Below are positions 44,618 to 57,400 of a stretch of DNA of 64,000 nt, one piece after another. Both the position numbers and the translations under genes were made by a program. The notes under the pieces are model-generated. The model saw only the letters and a list, made by a program, of their open reading frames with translations, had not been told where the DNA came from and did no database searches. Position 1 is the stretch's first letter, and each line of letters starts with the position of its first letter. The stretch is from Mactromeris polynyma (lineage: Eukaryota > Mollusca > Bivalvia > Venerida > Mactridae). The stretch is from positions 2,676,941 to 2,740,940 of the forward strand of contig JASFXZ010000028.1 in NCBI GenBank assembly GCA_032209605.1, read 5' to 3'.

Positions 44618-45477
44618 ATGGCATTTTTGAATTTTTTTACTCTCGTGGCCTTGGTAACGGTGTCTTTGGCACAAGAGGATTGTCCAGTCGATGGCTGTAC
44701 ATCTGATGATGTTGCTCTTCTTGAGGCTAAAAACAATCTAGCTGCTAACCATTTTTACATTGGTGGACTGTTTGGAGTTCACGATCAAGGACCAGATGCA
44801 TATACATGTGGTAAGACACGTCTTCGAGGTCTACTTAATGCCGAGGCTTTTTTCTGGGCCATAAAAGAATACTCTGAGAGAGCTGGACTGACAACAGCCG
44901 CTGATTCCGTACAAGTTGGTGGGTTTGTTATGGACTCTTGCTCAAAAACTGAGAGAACAATAGAAAATCTGTATAGTTTCCAAACCTGTAGGACTCAGTA
45001 CCCCAACGTGAGTCCACGCAATACTGTGGCATTCGTTGGTCCAGATACCAGCACACAAGCCATGGCGGCAGCCAAGCTAATGAATGGCATGAAAACCACC
45101 CTCGTTTCCAATGCTGCGACCTCGCCCATGCTTAGTGACGATATGTTTGAGTATTTCCTCCGTACTGTACCATCTGGAGCCGTCGAGATGCAAGTTATGG
45201 TAAAGTTGATGCAGTACAAGGCTATACGTTACGTACAAGTTCTCTACACGGACACTGACTTTGGTAAGGGACTTTGGATGGCATTGAAGAACAGCCTTGA
45301 AGACTCAAATATTTGTGTCACTCAACACCTTGCGTTCAGTATGGATGGTGGCGCAGATGACATTCGTACCTTCCTTCGTAAGAACAAAGTTACCAAGTAT
45401 GTTATGTTATTGGGTACCAATACGGAGGCGGAGTATGTGATCAGATCTATGGATGCTGCTACAGACCTCAAGGGCCA
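44618..45477 (+). CDS. Gene 2 exon 1: signal peptide and VFT lobe 1 to lobe 2
   Basis: Opens at ATG 44618 directly after acceptor TTTCAG. Includes VGGFVMDSCSKTE, FVGPDTSTQAMAAAKLM, VSNAATSPMLSDDM, FLRTVPSGAVEM and YVQVLYTDTDFGKGLW. Donor GTAAGT at 45478 leaves CA, completing Gln. Confidence 0.9.
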
Positions 45478-48400
45478 GTAAGTACTGTGTATGATTTGTC
45501 TGGCAATGTAGCTTGACATGTTGTCAAAATATCAGTGTTTTCCGTTTTTGTTTATTGAGTCACTTAACATAAAATGTATTTCCTCGAATATCCTACACTG
45601 TTTTCAGTCTTTAGTCTTTACCAAAAAAGGACATTTCTTAAAACCATTACAAAAAACATAGTTTGTGAGTTGCAAGCTAGAATATGTAACAAAAATGTAA
45701 CACAACATAGCAGTTTTTCTTTTTATATGCTGTAATTATATATGGGAAAATGGGAACACATCACAATCAGACTAGTCTTTTAGATGTTGTATAATTATGC
45801 ACGGCTTTGGTCTTCCAAGCATAAATGTCATAAAAATGTCTCAGATGAAACTCAATCCTGCACTTTTGTATGATATACTGACCTCAAAACCCGTTGTAAG
45901 GGGACTATATTGGGTTCACTTAGTTGCATATATGTCTGTACATAGGTCCCCAAGTTGTTCATCCTAATCCTTTTTTTTATAAATTTCTGCTTATACTGAA
46001 CATAATTACTTGATTTTATATGAAGTGTTCGTATGTCTGCAGAACTTATACATACCAAGAGGTACGTTAACAATCATAGTACAGATATTTTCTTGAGCCA
46101 GTCGAATTCATCAGGTTCAAAATTTTATGTCGAATAATACACAGTTTTCCAAGTATTCGTATGGAAGGTTGTCAAATAAACGAGGTCAGACTGTATATTG
46201 AAAAAACATTGTTCAAAGTCAAACTGACCAGTCAAAATCATTTTACTGTGCAAGCATAACAGTAGGGGTATGAATCAACTTCATTGTGGTTCTAACAATG
46301 ATACAGGCAATTAATTGCTTTGAATTGTTGTTTGCCAGATTTTATTTTTAATAAGTAAACTTTATTTTTAGGTTTATTTTTGTTGGAACATCGTCATGGG
46401 GACAAGATGTGACAGTGATACAGGATTTTGCGTCAGCTGAAAATGCAATCACCCTGACGATGAACTCAGGTATTTATATTTAAGTTTAAACTTACTTATT
46501 TTACATTGATTGTGATATCTTACAACTTATACTAATCTTTCTCGATGACTGCTTCCCTTCAACCAAACTACTCACGCCAAATTTAGGGATTGTGAAGTTC
46601 ATGAACAAACCCCGCTCATGGCAGGGCTCAAACTCATGCCTTTTGGATTAGGAGTCATGCGCTCTACCCCTCCACCACTGCACCTCAAATACTTATATTT
46701 GTTGTCTACTGAAAATGACAATGAACTCGGGTAATTGTAGTACTATGTCCAATAACATGGGTAAGGCTTCTATTTGGTTACCCAAGACCAACTCAGGTAA
46801 TTGTAGTAATATGTCCAGAAACATGGGTAGGGCTTCTATTTGGTTACCCAAGACCAACTCGGGTAATTGTAGTACTATGTCCAGAAACATGGGTAGGGCT
46901 TCTATTTGGTTACCCAAGACCAACTCGGGTAATTGTAGTAATATGTCCAGAAACATGGCTTCTATTTGGCTACCCAAGACCAACTCAGGTAATTGTAGTA
47001 ATATGTCCAGAAACATGGGTAGGGCTTCTATTTGGTTACCCAAGACCAACTCAGGTAATTGTAGTAATATGTCCAGAAACATGGGTAGGGCTTCTATTTG
47101 GTTATCCAAGACCAACTCAGGTAATTGTAGTAATATGTCCAGAAACATGGGTAGGGCTTATTTTTGGTTGCTCAAGACCAACTCGGGTAATTGTAGTACT
47201 ATGTCCAGAAACATGGCTTCTTTTTGGCTACCCAAGACCAACTCGGGTAATTGTAGTACTATGTCCAAAAACATGGGTAGGGCTTCTATTTGGCTACCCA
47301 AGACCAACTCGGGTAATTGTAGTAATATGTCCAGAAACATGGGTAGGGCTTCTATTTGGCTACCCAAGACCAACTCAGGTAATTGTAGTAATATGTCCAG
47401 AAACATGGGTAGGGCTTCTATTTGGTTACCCAAGACCAACTCAGGTAATTGTAGTAATATGTCCAGAAACATGGGTAGGGCTTCTATTTGGTTACCCAAG
47501 ACCAACTCGGGTAATTGTAGTACTATGTCCAGAAACATGGCTTCTATTTGGCTACCCAAGTCCAACTGACCATCATTCTTGGAAGTAAAAAAAAACAGAG
47601 TGGCAAAAATTCTTATTCAAACTGAATATCCTCTCAGGTAACAATACAAAATGCACCAATGGTTGTCTGTATACTTCCATACAGCCTGCTGATTACAAGT
47701 ATTGTACTATATTTTCTAAACAATGATAATTATCATGTGTCTGAATTTTTCAGAAACTTACTGCAGATGTTATTGTAACATTCTGTCAAGCCTGATATAA
47801 TATCGGTTATTAATTCAAACTCATAAACTTCATATTATTAATATTATAAAGCATTCAGATAGAAGTACTAAATTACTTTTGATCGATCTTTGCAAAAACA
47901 TTTTGTAAAAATTAATCGTAATTAAACATTTGATGGAGGATATATTGAGGATTGACTCCACACTATTGTAACTGCTTCTTCCTCACAAGTGAGATATTAT
48001 AGTTACATCAAACCACAGGAGATTGTCACGAGTTCTCTCCCTTTATCCTTCTTTAAAGTTCTCTCCCTATATCCCTTTTTATAGGGGATAAAGGGAGGGG
48101 ATAAAGGGAGGGAACTCGTGACAATATCTTGTGCACCAAACAACGGATTATAGTGTACAAATATATAAATTCTTGACTAATTTTGTTGTATTAAACTATA
48201 CATTTGATGACTATGAAAGGCATTTATTTTGAAAAATGACCTGTCAGGTTAGTTCAGTGTGAGATAAATACTCTATTGGTTCTGTGTTTGAACATTAGTT
48301 TGACATCTTGTTTCTTTGACAAGTTAATTCATACATCCCAAGTCAGTGGTCTCCTTCAGCTTTGTCATCCCAAGTCAGTGGTCTCCTTCAGCTTTGTCAT

Positions 48401-51400
48401 CCCAAGTCAGTGGTCTCCTTCAGCTTTGTCATCCCAAGTCAGTGGTCTCCTTCAGCTTTGTCTAGAGATGTTGTCAATTGCTTGCTGAACAACAGGAAAA
48501 TATCTGTTGAGAAAGGTCATAAAATACTGAATAAGTCGGTCAGTTGGTTGGTTGGTTGGTTGGTTGGTTGGTTGGTCGGTCAGTTAGTTAGTTGGTCGGT
48601 CAGTAAGTTGGTTGGTTGGTCGGTCAGTCAGATGGTTGTTCGGTCAGTTGGTTGGTCGGTCAGTTAGTTGCTTGGTCAGTTTGTTAGTTGGTTGGTCGGG
48701 TCGGTCGGTTGGTTGGTCAGTTAGTTGGTTGGTCGGGTCGGTCAGTTGGTTGGTTGGTTGGTCAGTCAGTCAGTTAGTTGGTTGGTCAGTCAGTCAGTTA
48801 GTTAGTCGGTCAGTCAGATAGTTGGTTGGTTGGTCAGTTAGTTGGTTGGTCGGTCAGTTAGTTGGTTGGTCAGTCGGTCAGATAGTTAGTTAGTCGGTCA
48901 GTCAGATAGTTGGTTGGTTGGTCAGTTAGTTGGTTGGTCGGTCAGTTAGTTGGTTGGTCAGTCGGTCAGATAGTTAGTTAGTCGGTCAGTCAGATAGTTG
49001 GTTGGTTGGTCAGTTAGTTGGTTGGTCGGTCAGTTAGTTGGTTGGTCAGTCGGTCAGATAGTTAGTTAGTCGGTCAGTCAGATAGTTGGTTGGTTGGTCA
49101 GTCGGTCAGATAGTTAGTTAGTCAGATAGTTAGTTAGTCGGTCAGTCAGATAGTTGGTTGGTTGGTCAGTCGGTCAGATAGTTAGTTAGTCGGTCAGTCA
49201 GATAGTTGGTTGGTTGGTCAGTTAGTTGGTTAGTCAGTCGGTCAGATAGTTGGTTGGTCAGTTGGTTGGTTGGTCGGTCAGTCGGTCAAAGCTTTGAAAA
49301 CAGTGAGAGAGTGATTCTTGATTCACTGCTGCAATGCTCAATTATTATTTCATACATAATGTGTCAATTGTCAGGGATTTTTTTGGGATTTATTCTACAT
49401 GTATTATGAAATAACTTATGGCATATTTATCTACAGAGAATTACGCCAATCGCGGAGACATCTCCACTTTCTACAGTAACCTATTCCTGATGGAGCCAGA
49501 TAACGGTAACAGTCTCGGTGGAACCGGAGTGAACAAATACAATCCCTGGTTTACCACATTTTGGGAAGAAGCTTTCGGATGCAGTTTTGCTGCTGGAACA
49601 TGTGATTTAGCCAATGAGAGGCTGGAAGATAAGGTCGATAGGTCAGATCCTTATGTGCCATACACATTGATGGCAGTCGACGCTATTATTAGAGGTGTGA
49701 AAAATGCAGCTATGGCTAAATGTGGAAATATTCATCTTTGTTCCAACTTGCTTAATCCAGAGAATTCTCGGGGCACAGATCTTTACAACTGTAAGTACCT
49801 AGCAGCACATACTCTCTGTTCCCGGTGTATTTCCATTCATGAGTAAATGTGGCATCTAACCCCATGTTCACTTAGGATCAACTGATCTGCATCAATTTGA
49901 TAATGAAACATGTTTGCCATTTTCTACATGTGATTGAATATTTAATACAGAATATTTCTCAAAAAACGAATGAACACAAAAATAGATAATAAGTCTTCTA
50001 ATTAATATTGTGAAAATATTTAAAAATGTATCTGGCTCATCTGAACAAAAAATGTTTGATTTGACTTTATCGAGTATTGTTGTTACATTGGCTAAAACAT
50101 CTCTAATAAGAGCCATTGAAATGTAAAACCGATTGAAAAAATCTTTTTTTATCATAAAATATTTTTACCAAACATGAAAAATATATGAAAAACCAGTAAG
50201 CCTTATTAAAAAAACTGGGTTTTTAATTTTTTTTTAAACATCTTTCTTCAACAAATAAGGATTAATACATCGAGTTCACTCTTTATAAATGCATGTTTAG
50301 TGATGTTTTAACCATAGGAAATATTTTTCATGTTTGGTTAGTTAAACAAATTAACAAAAAATGAGCATAGTATAACTTTAAAATTACCTTTTGTAATGTA
50401 TTGAGAAATGTATCTCTTATACTTTAGACTAATACTGATGGATATCAAATCATGATCAATTTTCAAGAATTGATCTTAACTTACTAATAACAATCAGTTT
50501 CTAAATGTATTCGGAGTCTTCAAAAATATTGGAAATGGTAATATCTATCACATAATGTAGATTTATCTTTGCATAAAATTTGTCAAAGTTTGAAACAATC
50601 AGTACATGATCTTGATCCTGATCCAATTCTTTGAGACCCGAGGGCCGGGTTAAAGTCTACAAAGAGATGTGTCCTTAATCCTGACCTTAATTAAGACAGG
50701 TGTAATAAATGTGCCTGTTTCTCAGATTTTAGTGTGAAATTGCATGAAAAGTTCAGGCATCTTTTGATAATTTATGATCTTTATATATAATGTGTGTCTC
50801 AAAATGATGATCCGATTTAGCTCCATAATTTTAAATAAATGTGTAATATTTGTGTTTAGAACCGACCGATCAGAGGCTCGTGTTATGAGACTGTTCTCCA
50901 TGTTCCAATGTATAACCTCTGACCTCAGACTTCCAATTACCAGCTGTGTATGTAATGGTATATACTTTCAGACATTAAAAATGCCACATCATCTACCAAT
51001 AAGAGATTCTTCAATGCAAATGGTGACGCTGCTGAAAGGTTTGGTAACTTCAAAGTCTTCCAAGTACAAGATGGCTCTTATGTGAATGTAAGTACCAGTC
51101 CGTTGGTATGTAGGTTATCAGTAACTTAGGTACCAGTCTGTTGGTATGTAGGTTATCAGTAACTTAGGTACCAGTCTGATGGTATGTTGGTTATCAGTAA
51201 CTTGGGTACCAGTCTGTCGGTATGTATATTATCAGTAACTTGGGTACCAGTCTGTTGGTATGTATATTATCAGTAACTTGGGTACCAGTCTGTTGGTATC
51301 TATATTATCCGTAACTTGGGTACCAGTCTGTTGGTATGTAGGTTATCAGTAACTTGGGTACCAGTCTGTTGGTATGTATATTATCAGTAACTTGGGTACT

Positions 51401-54400
51401 AGTCTGTTGGTATATTATCAGTAACTTGGGTACCAGTCTGTTGGTATGTATATTATCAGTAACTTGGGTACCAATCTGTTTGTATGTATATTATCAGTAA
51501 CTTGGGTACCAGTCTGTTGATATGTCTATTATCAGGACTTTGGGTAGTCTCTTGGTCTGTCATTGATTAATAATATCTATGGGTAACATACAGCTTGTTA
51601 GCTCAGTTGGTAGAGCATTTAACTGTTGATCTGGAAGTTGTTGGTTAGAACACTGGGTGAGCCCTAAGTTCTCCATGGCAACTTGACTGAAGATATTACA
51701 TTCAAAGTTATTTGTTCTTTGGACTCTGATTCACTTAAGGTAGTTGATCAAAAATCCTGTGTATAAAATTCGGGAAGAGTCTGGGTATTTTCTAGGAGGC
51801 CATCTTACCAGGGCTGTTAGCATCCCCTTTGTTGGGAATCATCTGGTTTCTAAAGTTCCGTTATAAAGGAAAAAACAGGTAGATAGATGTAGTTATAAAT
51901 CATTGCTGAGTAGTACTAATGTACTCAAAGTTACATTTTTGAGTTTGTCATCTTCTTTTCATATTTCAAATTTGTTTAAAATTTGTGTATTATTTTAATG
52001 TATGATTCTGAAATGAAAGTTTTGCCCCATAGCAACCTCTAAATCTGATGGCAATGTAATTATGTGTCCATTCTTCTTGAACAGTATGGGACATTCACCA
52101 TGTTGTGTATTTTGAGAGTGAATACTTGTTCTTCCCTTCATTATTGTGTAATGACTTTATTTCAGGTACTGAACTTCAATGCAGAAGCCAATTCTAACTT
52201 TGGTTTCTCAGCTGTGCCATCTACTGCCATGGCAGCAGTATCATCGTCCTGTCCCAACGAGCCATGTTTGGAATGTGGTGAACTGGCCTCTACAACACTC
52301 GAATCATCAACTCAACCACCAACTTCCCCTGCTCCTGTTACTGTAGCACCATTGTCAGATGCACTTATTATCAACGAAACTATCAAAAGGTTTTTCAAGA
52401 AGGGCCAGCAATTCACCGGTGTTTGGCGTGACCAGTCTCGTGATGAGAATGACTGGAAAACAAGATTTGCCAGTGGTTACGACTGGATTATTGCCCTTGG
52501 TGTGTGTGCTGGTTTAGGTATTGTCTGTGTGTTAGTATTTGAGGTCTACATTCTCTACAGATTGATGGGAACCAAAATTGGCAATCAATGGAGGACAATG
52601 TGGCTTGGACAATTACTTCTGTTTGGTCTCTTCTGCTCTTACCTCGTCTTATTTGCATTCATGTTTACACCAACCGAAGAAACCTGTGGTATTACCCGAT
52701 TTGGTGTTGGAGTCTCATATGCCATGATCTTTGCCATTCTGTTGGTCAAATTGATGGTACTGCTTACATCAAAAACATCCGCCGATACCCTGCTCCCTGG
52801 TGATGTAGATTCACCGAATTATCTCCGTGGTATTTATCAGTTCCTGATGTTCATTTTTGTTGTCGGCGTGCAAGTTGTCATCGAGATACAATGGTTGATA
52901 CAAGTACCCCCAGCTGCCGTACAAGTTCTTAGTAACAATGGTGAAAAGGTTTGGATTTGCAATCATTTCACATGGGGTTTGGAGGAAGGTTGGGGTAACA
53001 TGACCATATTTGTCCGTACTGACTTTGAGAATCATGTTATATCGCTAACCTACATTATGTTTTTGATTGTCTTAACTACAATTATTGCCATGAAAGCTCA
53101 CGGAATCATCACCAACCACAGGGAGAGCGTTTTCATCGGAATTGCCGCCGGATTTTCAATTCCAGTCTGGGTTGCCTGGGGGCTTGTTGGTGGGTTAAAC
53201 AAAGACCATCAATATGCACAGGAGTTCGGTGATGCCGCTATTGCCTTTGGTCTGTTTATCACAGCCACCATTGTTCTGTTTGCTATGTTCCTACCCAAGG
53301 TACGACAACTTATCAATATGGGTGTTGAAGGTATCTATCTGGAAGATGACAGAGACACCTATTATGCTGGCTCCGTTGTGATGGCTCCACCTAGTTACAA
53401 GAGCCGACCCAGTTCTGTTGTATATGTCAACAGTAATGGATACAATGATCCAGTCGTCATTGGAGACCAAAGTAAGTGATTTACATCCTTCAGTTTGTAA
53501 GGCGAGCAACGATTCTTGCTTTTGAAATTCTTTAAAGAGAAACATATTTAGCATTCAATTTAAAATGTGAAACTATAACAACAAATATTTTCATTAGTTG
53601 ATAATCGACTGTTCAGAAGCAAAATAAGGGTATGCTCAGCATTTTATATGTTTGATTCAAAGTATACTTTTAATGTATGAGATTCAGACAGATGGAAGTA
53701 AGTTGCTTATCACTATTCAGTGTCCTATTGCAAAATCTCTGTACATGTACACACTAGACATTATACTCGGTATTATTTTCTAACAAACATATCAAATACT
53801 GAAACATAATCTAGGATTGTCATTATACCCCCACAAACGAAGTTTGAGGGGGTATATAGGAGTGAGCTTGTCGGTCGGTCGGTCGGTCTGTCGGTCGGTC
53901 GGTCGGTCGGTCGGTCGGTCTGTCTGTCTGTCGGTCGGTCGGTCTGTCGGTTTTCATGGTTTCCGGACGATAACTCATGAAAGGCTAGACAGATTTGAAA
54001 AATTTTTGGTACACAGGTGTAACATCAGAAGATACAGGTCAAGTTCGATATTGGGGCTGGTGGGGCCAAGGTCAAGGTCACTGTTACTAAAAATAGTTTC
54101 TCTTACTTTCACTTACTAGCAAATGGTTTGTTTTTAGTTGTAAACGACTTATCTTTCTGTGAAAATAACTGTTATTTCTAGCATATTGTTTGATATATTT
54201 TGCATTGATTTAGTTCCATTTTGCCCAGCTTTTTGTGAGCAATTCTATACAAGTTCAGTTTTTTATTTCACAGGAACTGTTGATTAGTTCTTACTGTTCT
54301 GTTGGCAGCATTTTTGGTTTATTACATTCAGATACTAGCAAATGGTTTGTTTTTGTTGTTGAAGACTCGCCTTTTAGTGAAAATAACGGGATTTCTTTTA

Positions 54401-57400
54401 AAATCCATTGAAATAAGGCATAATATAATGTTATATCCAGGTAGTTTGATTATTTGATTAAATCTGTGAAACTGCAGTCAAGGACAATGGAACAAAATGT
54501 CTTGATTGCGAATATAAATTGTATCAATTTAATACGCTTTGTTGCTATATTTGTTCGAATTTGAATGCAAAATGTTCAGATCTTGGGAGTTAAAATCAAA
54601 TATATTGGTGTTACTAGTTCATACTCTAGTCGAATGTATCATTATATTTCTTTGTGACAAAGTGCTATATATTACTGTTCATTTTTTCTATTTTATTGAT
54701 TTTGACCTGACTCCCATACTGTGGTATTCATATCACCTCCGAAATATTAAATGTACACAATTCTTATTATAACCCCACTTCAAAATATGCAATGGGGGCT
54801 ATATGGGAATCACCACTTGTTCCGTCATGTCACATAACATGGTTTTCCATGAATTATTTCTACCAAGCCTAGTTGTGTATATTGTCGGCACATTCTGATT
54901 GTGGTCCTGTAGTGATAGATAGTGATAGATAATTTCATTGTCTTGACTGGCGGCCATCTTTGAATTTATCAAAAATATGTCTGACAAAGCGGTATTGTGG
55001 GGGTATTAATCACCTTCAGTGATAGCTCTAGTTTGTATCAGCTTGGCTATACCCCAACTGTTTGCATCTTTTGTTAATGTAATCTGTACTATGATCAGAG
55101 ACATATCCCATGAGAATATTATTGTAACACCTTATCGTGGTGTTTGTTAATGTAATCTGTACTCTGATCAGAGACATTTCCCATGAGGATATTATTGTAA
55201 CGCCTTATCCTTGTTTGTTAATGTAATCTGTACTATGATCAGAGACATTTCCCATGAGGATATTATTGTAACGCCTTATCCTTGTTTGTTAATGTAATCT
55301 GTACTATGATCAGAGACATTTCCCATGAGGATATTATTGTAACACCTTATCGTGGTGTTTGTTAATGTAATCTGTACTATGATCAGAGACATTTCCCATG
55401 AGAATATTATTGTAACGCCTTATCCTTGTTTGTTAATGTAATCTGTACTATGATCAGAGACATTTCCCATGAGGATATTATTGTAACACCTTATCGTGGT
55501 GTTTGTTAATGTAATCTGTACTATGATCAGAGACATTTCCCATGAGGATATTATTGTAACGCCTTATCCTTGTTTGTTAATGTAATCTGTACTATGATCA
55601 GAGACATTTCCCATGAGAATATTATTGTAACGCCTTATCGTGGTGTTTGTTAATGTAATCTGTACTATGATCAGAGACATTTCCCATGAGAATATTATTG
55701 TAACATCTTATCGTGGTGTTTGTTAATGTAATCTGTACTCTGATCAGAGACATTTCCCATGAGGATATTATTGTAACGCCTTATTGTGGTGTTTGTTAAT
55801 GTAATCTGTACTATGATCAGAGACATTTCCCATGAGGATATTATTGTAACGCCTTATCCTTGTTTGTTAATGTAATCTGTACTATGATCAGAGACATTTC
55901 CCATGAGGATATTATTGTAACGCCTTATCGTGGTGTTTGTTAATGTAATCTGTACTATGATCAGAGACATTTCCCATGAGGATATTATTGTAACGCCTTA
56001 TCCTTGTTTGTTAATGTAATCTGTACTATGATCAGAGACATTTCCCATGAGGATATTATTGTAACGCCTTATCGTGGTGTTTGTTAATGTAATCTGTACT
56101 ATGATCAGAGACATTTCCCATGAGGATATTATTGTAACACCTTATTGTGGTGTTTGTTAATGTAATCTGTACTATGATCAGAGACATTTCCCATGAGGAT
56201 ATTATTGTAACGCCTTATCCTTGTTTGTTAATGTAATCTGTACTATGATCAGAGACATTTCCCATGAGGATATTATTGTAACGCCTTATTGTGGTGTTTG
56301 TTAATGTAATCTGTACTATGATCAGAGACATTTCCCATGTGGATATTATTGTAACGCCTTATCCTTGTTTGTTAATGTAATCTGTACTATGATCAGAGAC
56401 ATTTCCCATGAGGATATTATTGTAACGCCTTATCCTTGTTTGTTAATGTAATCTGTACTATGATCAGAGACATTTCCCATGAGGATATTATTGTAACACC
56501 TTATCCTTGTGTTTGTTAATGTAATCTGTACTATGATCAGAGACATTTCCCATGAGGATATTATTGTAACGCCTTATCCTTGTTTGTTAATGTAATCTGT
56601 ACTATGATCAGAGACATTTCCCATGAGGATATTATTGTAACGCCTTATTGTGGTGTTTGTTAATGTAATCTGTACTATGATCAGAGACATTTCCCATGTG
56701 GATATTATTGTAACGCCTTATCCTTGTTTGTTAATGTAATCTGTACTATGATCAGAGACATTTCCCATGTGGATATTATTGTAACGCCATATCCTTGTTT
56801 GTTAATGTAATCTGTACTATGATCAGAGACATTTCCCATGAGGATATTATTGTAACGCCTTATCCTTGTTTGTTAATGTAATCTGTACTATGATCAGAGA
56901 CATTTCCCATGAGGATATTATTGTAACGCCTTATCCTTGTTTGTTAATGTAATCTGTACTATGATCAGAGACATTTCCCATGAGGATATTATTGTAACAC
57001 CTTATCCTTGTGTTTGTTAACTGTTAAATAACTCATATTAAATTTGATGGCAAAATCGACATGTGTGCAGGTTTTCCCGTATTATCCAGGAGGAGACATG
57101 AATGTTTGATAATGGTAGAAGTAACATGTGCGGATCCAGGAATTTATGTCAGGGGGTCCAGCAGTGAGTCCCTTAAATTTTGGACCCCCTCTAGGATCTC
57201 AAAATCTCAGACGGAGGGGGATGGGTTCCGTCTCTGGATCCGCGCATGAAAATATATTGCTATGGTTGGAAAGAAAATAACATAAATAACATTGAGTGTT
57301 TGGCTCAAGATTGTAATTCAGTTTTGATAAAAAAAACAGTGAGAATAACTTTGCACCAAACTTTCGACATGAAATAAGATGATGTAAATTGGTTACACAA

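Noticed and set aside
46715..47569. Open frames on both strands (284 and 151/135 codons)
   Set aside because: Repeat units are multiples of three; lies in an intron of gene 2.
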